From assembly GCA_959347315.1 (NCBI GenBank), contig OY365806.1:39523903-39587902 (forward strand): 64,000 bases of DNA, in the 5' to 3' direction. Below, one piece after another: positions 58,470 through 64,000 of this stretch. Origin of the DNA: Bimastos eiseni (taxonomy: Eukaryota; Annelida; Clitellata; Crassiclitellata; Lumbricidae). The position numbers and the translations under genes are program-made. Every line of letters starts with the position of its first letter. Within the stretch, counting starts at the first letter, position 1. The notes beneath the pieces were generated by a model, which saw nothing but the letters and a program-made list of their open reading frames with translations, was not told the DNA's origin and ran no database searches.

Positions 58470-59160
58470 CATGCACCGAGAAGGCCTCTGCGGGACGCGT
58501 CGCCGTTTTGCGAGGCGATGGATTAGAATTAAAAGCCGTCCGAATCGATAGGATGTTGATAAATTTCTGATTGATCTAGACTCGTCGTGCATGCTTCAGC
58601 CTTCGAGTTGAACGCTGTTTGTCGAAGGGGCTTGGCATCGACGGTGGCCTCAGCGTGATCAGGGGACTACGCGTGCCACAGAGCGATGCGCTGGGATCCA
58701 TGTGTGCGTTTCGTGGTGCATGAGAATGTGGTAAGCTTGTTTCAGCGGATCATACGCAGGCCGTCTCGTTTTTGACCTCTGACATTTCGGACTTGTCTCG
58801 TGGTTTCATATAAAAAAATATATATATAAAAATATATATATATAAAAAAATATATATATAGGCCCTATATATATGTATATATATACATGTATACATCTCA
58901 TTTATATACATGCACTAGACTACTTACACAACAAGTTTTGGGAAGCACACAGGTAGCAGGTAGCTTGACCTCAAAGTTCGAAAAAGCCAGATACATGGCG
59001 GAAAAATAAGTGATTGAATTGTAGCTCCTTGCAATTTTTCTTTCCCCAATATTTCTTGCCCCCAGCTCCGATAAAGTGGTGACAATATTTAGACTTGAAA
59101 GTGGAAGAATGTCTAAGCTTTCTAGGCCTATAATATCGTTATGCATGTATTATATAATTA
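58470..59160. other. Intergenic; AT-rich TATATATA/AAAATATA cluster
   Basis: (TA)n and AAAATATATA units lie at 58808-58895. No gene is recognised. Confidence 0.45.
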
Positions 59161-59164
59161 TGTA

Positions 59165-60348
59165 TGGGAGACTGGGGCACCATGATCATCTGGCATATTT
59201 TTGATTATTTACAGTACTTTTAACCTAATTTCGACACAGTTTGAACTTCCAGTTTATTTATTCATTTTGATGTCGTTTGGACTTCATATTCGGACCGTTA
59301 TATATTTTTTTCCTGAAAAAAATAAGTTTTTCGGCTCAACACAGTAAAATGTTACCACATATTTGCGAAGATTGTTATTTTCAAACCACCACAAGTAGCA
59401 AATTGATTTTTGATGAGTGAAACAATGTTTTTTTATAGGATTCATTTGCATCATGCTATAAATTGTCTGCATGGCTAATACGTTATTGGCATGTCTTTTT
59501 ATACAAGACTGCAGCAAGGGGCATGATTGGCATATGAGCTGTGGGGCACCATGAGCATTGATCATGATGACCCACAAGCACTTTGATCAATTTGCCACTG
59601 GGAACATGGGTCGCAATCAAGTTGGTGGGGGTCCTAGGCCTAGGTGGAACCTAGACTATAGTAAGAAATGAAGAAGAATTATTTAAAAATACATCACATT
59701 TTGTATCGTGTTACCTACTAATGACGATGCTAATACGAAGCTATAAGAATTATTAACATCACCTGTTGTCGCCAACAAACCTACACCACAGAGAAGAATT
59801 TCTAACAGAAATTGACTCCAAAGGACATTGGTCTGGTAGATGTAACCCAAAGAAAACGAGAATTCCAACAATACAATGCAATTGTTATTTGATATCGCCC
59901 TGCTTACACTTAAGTTCAGAAGTGCACACACGCCTTGACGGCACAACTGCAAATTTTTTCCTGCCGAGCCTTCAAGGGTGAAGTGTGTGGAACCGAGATG
60001 GCTGTTTTAGATTTATATATGTTCATATTAGTTTTTGTCAGAAACGCTCGGCTAAGTTTATTCGGTCTGCTACTTGTTTCTGCATGATTTAACTCGCATT
60101 TAACGTTCACTTAATCGATGTGATCATTGTGCCCCACATCACTGATCATGGTGCCCCATAGCAGGAGCACCGTGATCAGGTATGAGTATGTGTAATTTTA
60201 TTACAAATTTTCTAACATTATTATTGCATCATTTTCAAGTCGAGATACACCTCTTTGAAACAAGCTGTCTCAGGTTGCTTCATGTGTCAAAATTTTTTCA
60301 ATATATCATATTTTGCAAAAATGGTGCTCATGGTGCCCCAGTCTCCCC
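59165..60348. mobile_element. TIR DNA transposon, TA target duplication
   Basis: The termini are inverted copies: left TGGGAGACTGGGGCACCATGA and right, in reverse complement, GGGGAGACTGGGGCACCATGA (20 of 21 identical). Both ends are flanked by TA (59163-59164 and 60349-60350). Subterminal GGGGCACCATGA/TGATCA motifs repeat at 59540-59570 and 60130-60175. The length is 1184 bp with no intact transposase. Termini and TA flanks fit a non-autonomous Tc1/mariner-type element (inference). Confidence 0.85.
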
Positions 60349-60351
60349 TAT

Positions 60352-61130
60352 ATATTATATATATTTATGTATATTATGTGCTCATTTATGGCTGTGGCTA
60401 TTTCCTGGATTACTATCAAATAAGGGCTAAGAATGGGGCGAAGTTTTCTAGTACTGACTCATTGCTTGCCATATATTTTGCTGGTTATAATAGACATGCA
60501 TATCAGTCAGACACTTAGTGCAGTCTTGCATGGAATGAAACAAAATGTGTGTGCCTGAAGTAATGGGGACTATTTAATGATGAAGAGAGCTGTGTATTTT
60601 AACAGTCTGACCACATTAGTGATTAGTGTCTGTTATCGTCATACATTAAATTTATTTGTGTTCACTGTTTAGGCAGCAATTAAGCTGATCTTATTTAGAA
60701 CAAGTTTTAAAATGGTGAACATATTTTCCCCAGGCTTGTCATTTATTATTAAAAACAAAGAACCATATATGATCATCAGAAACAAAGCTTTAATAAAGCA
60801 TGGCCATTAATCAGAGAACAATAACGAGATAAAGAAGTGAATGAACATTACTTGTGGTGTTGTAGTAAACGGATTCTCCAAGATGGCAAATGACTGTTTT
60901 AAAACATTTAAATGAGCATTGACCAGGTAGCAAATTGACTTTAAAAAGAAATTGTTTTAACTATTTTATTGTCTTTTAGTAATTACAGATTTAAGTTAAA
61001 CTTAATTAAGCACTTTGCATTGTAGTGATGTGTAAAATATTTTAGCAGGAAGTCCGATAAATCAACTAGTTATCATTTCTTTCAGCCTTGAGCATTGACA
61101 GTAGAATTGCTTTACCTCTCAATCTTGCCT

Positions 61131-61171
<41 letters not shown>

Positions 61172-63140
61172 GTATATTATATATCAATATCTCAGCTTTT
61201 CTAACTTTTGTAAATTGTAATGTATTTCATATCAATGTACATGTCTCAAAATTTGATATATTATGATATATTGTACCTGCTAGATATCATTATTGAATCA
61301 CTGACCTAATGCTTAATGCAGATACATCTATGCATTCTAAATATATATCGACATAACATACATGCATTTATCATATTTTAATGCATATATATCTATATAT
61401 GTAATATATATATCCGTGTGTATAATATATATTTAGTGGATTTTTGTGTCTACATTGCCTACATCGTGCTATCCTTATTGAATTACCTGCAGCTTGCTCG
61501 CCGATCGTGATTACGGCTCTGCCGCCTGTGTGTGCCTGGCATTTTTGGCTTGTGTCGCTCTCTGGGCCGCGCAATGCTTCGTATTGTGTGGCGAAATTTT
61601 GCCAATGATTGTATGGAGATCTGATGAGAACTTGTGATTTAATCGAGTCTTGGATCGACTGTAGTCTGAATGGAGCGAAGATTTCTTTCCTGATTGGCTG
61701 CTGCTGTAGGCGATGCTGGTGTTTTGCCCTCCGGCAAGTCTCTTTCTATTTCTGATTCGCTCCCCACCATCTCTATCTCTCTCTGTCTGTCTCTATCTAC
61801 GTGTATCTCTCCACTCTGTCTCTTGCTGTGCCTCTTCTAATATGTCTCGTTTGTCCCTGTGTCCCTCTGTTCCAATCTTAGTTTCTCTATTTCGCCCTGT
61901 CGTTTGTGACACATTCTCTATTTTCTCTCTTTCTCGGTCTGTATCTACATCTCTTCCTGCCACCATAGCTCCTTCATCCTTCCTGCTGTCCTGACTTAGT
62001 CTCCCTAAGATCCCACTCTTCCTCCCAATGTCCTTCCGTTTCTCCTGTTCTATTTCAACCCATTCCACTCTCTTCCTTTCGTCGTCTCCTGCTATCTTAC
62101 TCCTGTCGTACCTTCCTCTGTTCCTCGTTTGTTCCTTCTATCCCCCACCTCATGCTTTCTCAGGTTAATCAACGTTATTTGGATAAGTTACGAGTCAAGT
62201 GCCTGATTGTGGTCAACGATGGTGTAGTTACCAGGCTATTTGTGTATGTTGATATTATGGCCGCTAGTGGCCAGACTCCTGTCGTCTTTTATGAGACATT
62301 ACTTGCTTTGTCAATTGACAGTTTTGCTCTGTGAGTTTCCAATGTATGGTGGATTTGGAGGGCTGGATTAGGAGCATCTTGCCTCTAGGCTGTGGAAGGT
62401 GGCAATTAGTTATCAGGTGGAGCTTGTTTAGTTTCCGTTACTGCATGGCCAGAGGACGTTGCTTTCATAGTGGGGGAAAGTACATAGTTGAAGTAATGTC
62501 TAAAAATATAACACACACAAGAGTAGCCAGAAGGCTCACAAACCTCACATACATTAAGAAGGTCTCATAAATAAAGTATAATCAATTAATCATAGTGGCC
62601 AGTTGGAAGTGAGATCACTGTGGCCATTTGTAGCCTAATGCATATGAACATAACTGTCTGGCATTTGGAGTGTTTCAGTTGGTGAGTGCTCCAAGGGCCT
62701 GATTTGCATATTAAAATTAACACTGTCTTCAGATGATGCTTATCAAATGGCGGCTGTTACTATATCGAATGTTGATGAATTGTGTTATTCAAAACAGAAA
62801 ATGTCCAAATATCGGAATTTATTGTTAATCGTGTGCTGAAACTAGTCACGTTGACCTGGGAATTTGCATAAGAACTTTGTAAGGATTTTCATATTGCCAG
62901 AGCGTTCGGTTCTTCAGCCTTTGTTTTGACACATAGATAAATTGTCAACTCTATAGTTAGGATGCCTGAATTCAATCTAGCTAAGCCAGACGAACGAATC
63001 AAGGTCGAACTGGACTGCCCTGACGATTGTTGGTGCAATTGATATAAAATAGAATGCCACCGATAGCTTCCTTCTGACATTCGTGGTCAACAGTTGAGGT
63101 AGGGTTTGTTCTGATGCCGGTCGTACACGGTACATCATCT
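60352..63140. other. Intergenic; (TA)n and CTCT-rich tracts
   Basis: (TA)n lies at 61133-61168. A pyrimidine-rich CTCTCT/TGTCTC stretch lies at 61735-62150. No gene or element is recognised. Confidence 0.45.
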
Positions 63141-63149
63141 GTATGTTTA

Positions 63150-63720
63150 TGTGTCCTCTAATCTCTCCACGTATCCACCTATCCATGCATGTGTGATACC
63201 TCCATTGATCCATTATCTGATCAATCCAACAATCCACTCAATCATCCGTCCAACCACTTATCCAATATCCATCCATCCTTTCGTCCATCACACCAACAAA
63301 GCCACCCTTCTTTCCCTTCCATGTTTCTCCATTTTTGCCACCATTTAGTCCAACTACCCTCATTTCCATTGTGTTAAATATCTTCATCCATCCATCCATC
63401 CATCCATCCATCCATCATAATCATGATCTCGAGGTTTGTATATGCTAGTGCCAAATATTGAAATCACTGTAACCAGCGTATTCACTTCCACTCGTCCATC
63501 AATCCATTCATTCATGCATTCATCCTTGCACCCATCCATTTAATCACCCATCTGTCCTTCCTTCCATTTTTCCTCCACCCACTCATAAATGCCTGATGTT
63601 AGATGTTTTGACTCTTTAGTCTTCACCCATCTACTGTATGCGTCCATTGATGTCTGCATTAGTGCATGCATGCATGCATTCATCCTTCAAATCCATTTAT
63701 CCATTTTAGACAGTTTCCTT
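63150..63720. repeat. ATCC/CATC/ATGC simple repeats
   Basis: Impure ATCC-type sequence throughout, with a pure (ATCC)n at about 63384-63416 and (CATG)n near 63666-63680. Confidence 0.85.
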
Positions 63721-64000
63721 TAACTGCAGTATGAGGATGCAGATGCTGAGGATGAAAATGTGGTTAGATGGTGCCAGGTGGCTTCGGAATCAATTGCTCT
63801 TCAGTAGTTGTGTAAATTAATCTACTGAGATGGACACCTGCAGTGCGGGTCTCTCTTTAGTACCTGGTAGTCGTAATTGGCTTTCATTTGGCGCCATCAC
63901 AGAGTTCGTTCCTAGTTGTGCCGTTGGTCCCATTGTGTCTCTCTGTCTGACGCTAACTGTGCATTTGTGTGACAGGCAATAACCGACCGCTATTCTCCTC
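63721..64000. other. Window end, nothing recognised
   Basis: No gene or repeat can be supported. Confidence 0.4.

Noticed and set aside
61620..61650. Hammerhead-ribozyme-like CTGATGAGA
   Set aside because: The required GAAA and stem partners are not at proper spacing.
61713..62068. Overlapping serine/leucine-rich and Arg/Glu-rich ORFs on the two strands
   Set aside because: The pyrimidine-rich tract makes both strands open without domain content.

Overview
This looks like nuclear DNA from an animal, most likely a protostome and perhaps a marine lophotrochozoan. The best evidence is one intact innexin gene, a gap-junction family characteristic of protostomes and cnidarians. The transposable-element mix also fits: CR1/L2-type LINEs, tRNA-headed SINEs, many small hAT elements and a Gypsy remnant. 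The window is gene-poor, rich in microsatellites and mostly repeats. Nothing indicates bacterial or viral DNA, and I see no operons or CRISPR arrays. I cannot name the species.

Layout. 57-1380 (+) is a rhodopsin-family GPCR, recognisable across its membrane segments and C-tail but split over several frames. 2.86-3.8 kb is a decayed LINE and 5.2-6.3 kb is a retroelement 3' part with a nuclease-like C-terminus. 7416-7956 is a possible terminal exon of unknown function. 9-15 kb holds hairpins, a small MITE and simple repeats. 15863-17104 (-) is the intact innexin. 18-28 kb is a cluster of MITEs and hAT elements, one carrying a nested SINE. 30.2 kb has a TATA/Inr-like candidate promoter. 33.7 kb has a 22-bp tandem array in which every unit is a palindrome. 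34.2-35.5 kb is a Gypsy gag/protease remnant, and 36.6-37.1 kb is a TIR element. 38.2 kb holds a second SINE. 40.1-45.7 kb is a nest of six retroelement fragments in both orientations, separated by (TTA/AAT)n tracts. 48.2-48.9 kb is a hAT element with a perfect target duplication and a G4-prone minisatellite inside it. 50.76-51.57 kb is a frameshifted PKA type-II regulatory subunit. 53.2-54.2 kb is another hAT with a perfect target duplication, and a near copy of its empty site lies downstream. 59.2-60.3 kb is a TA-flanked TIR element. The remainder is AT-rich sequence without recognisable genes.

The genes do not form a functional unit. The main biology is transposon ecology: non-autonomous hATs with readable target-site duplications, SINEs and LINEs sharing a 3' end, and a retroelement family with an R2-like C-terminal nuclease motif. 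The palindromic octamer TAGGCCTA is also strikingly over-represented across the window.
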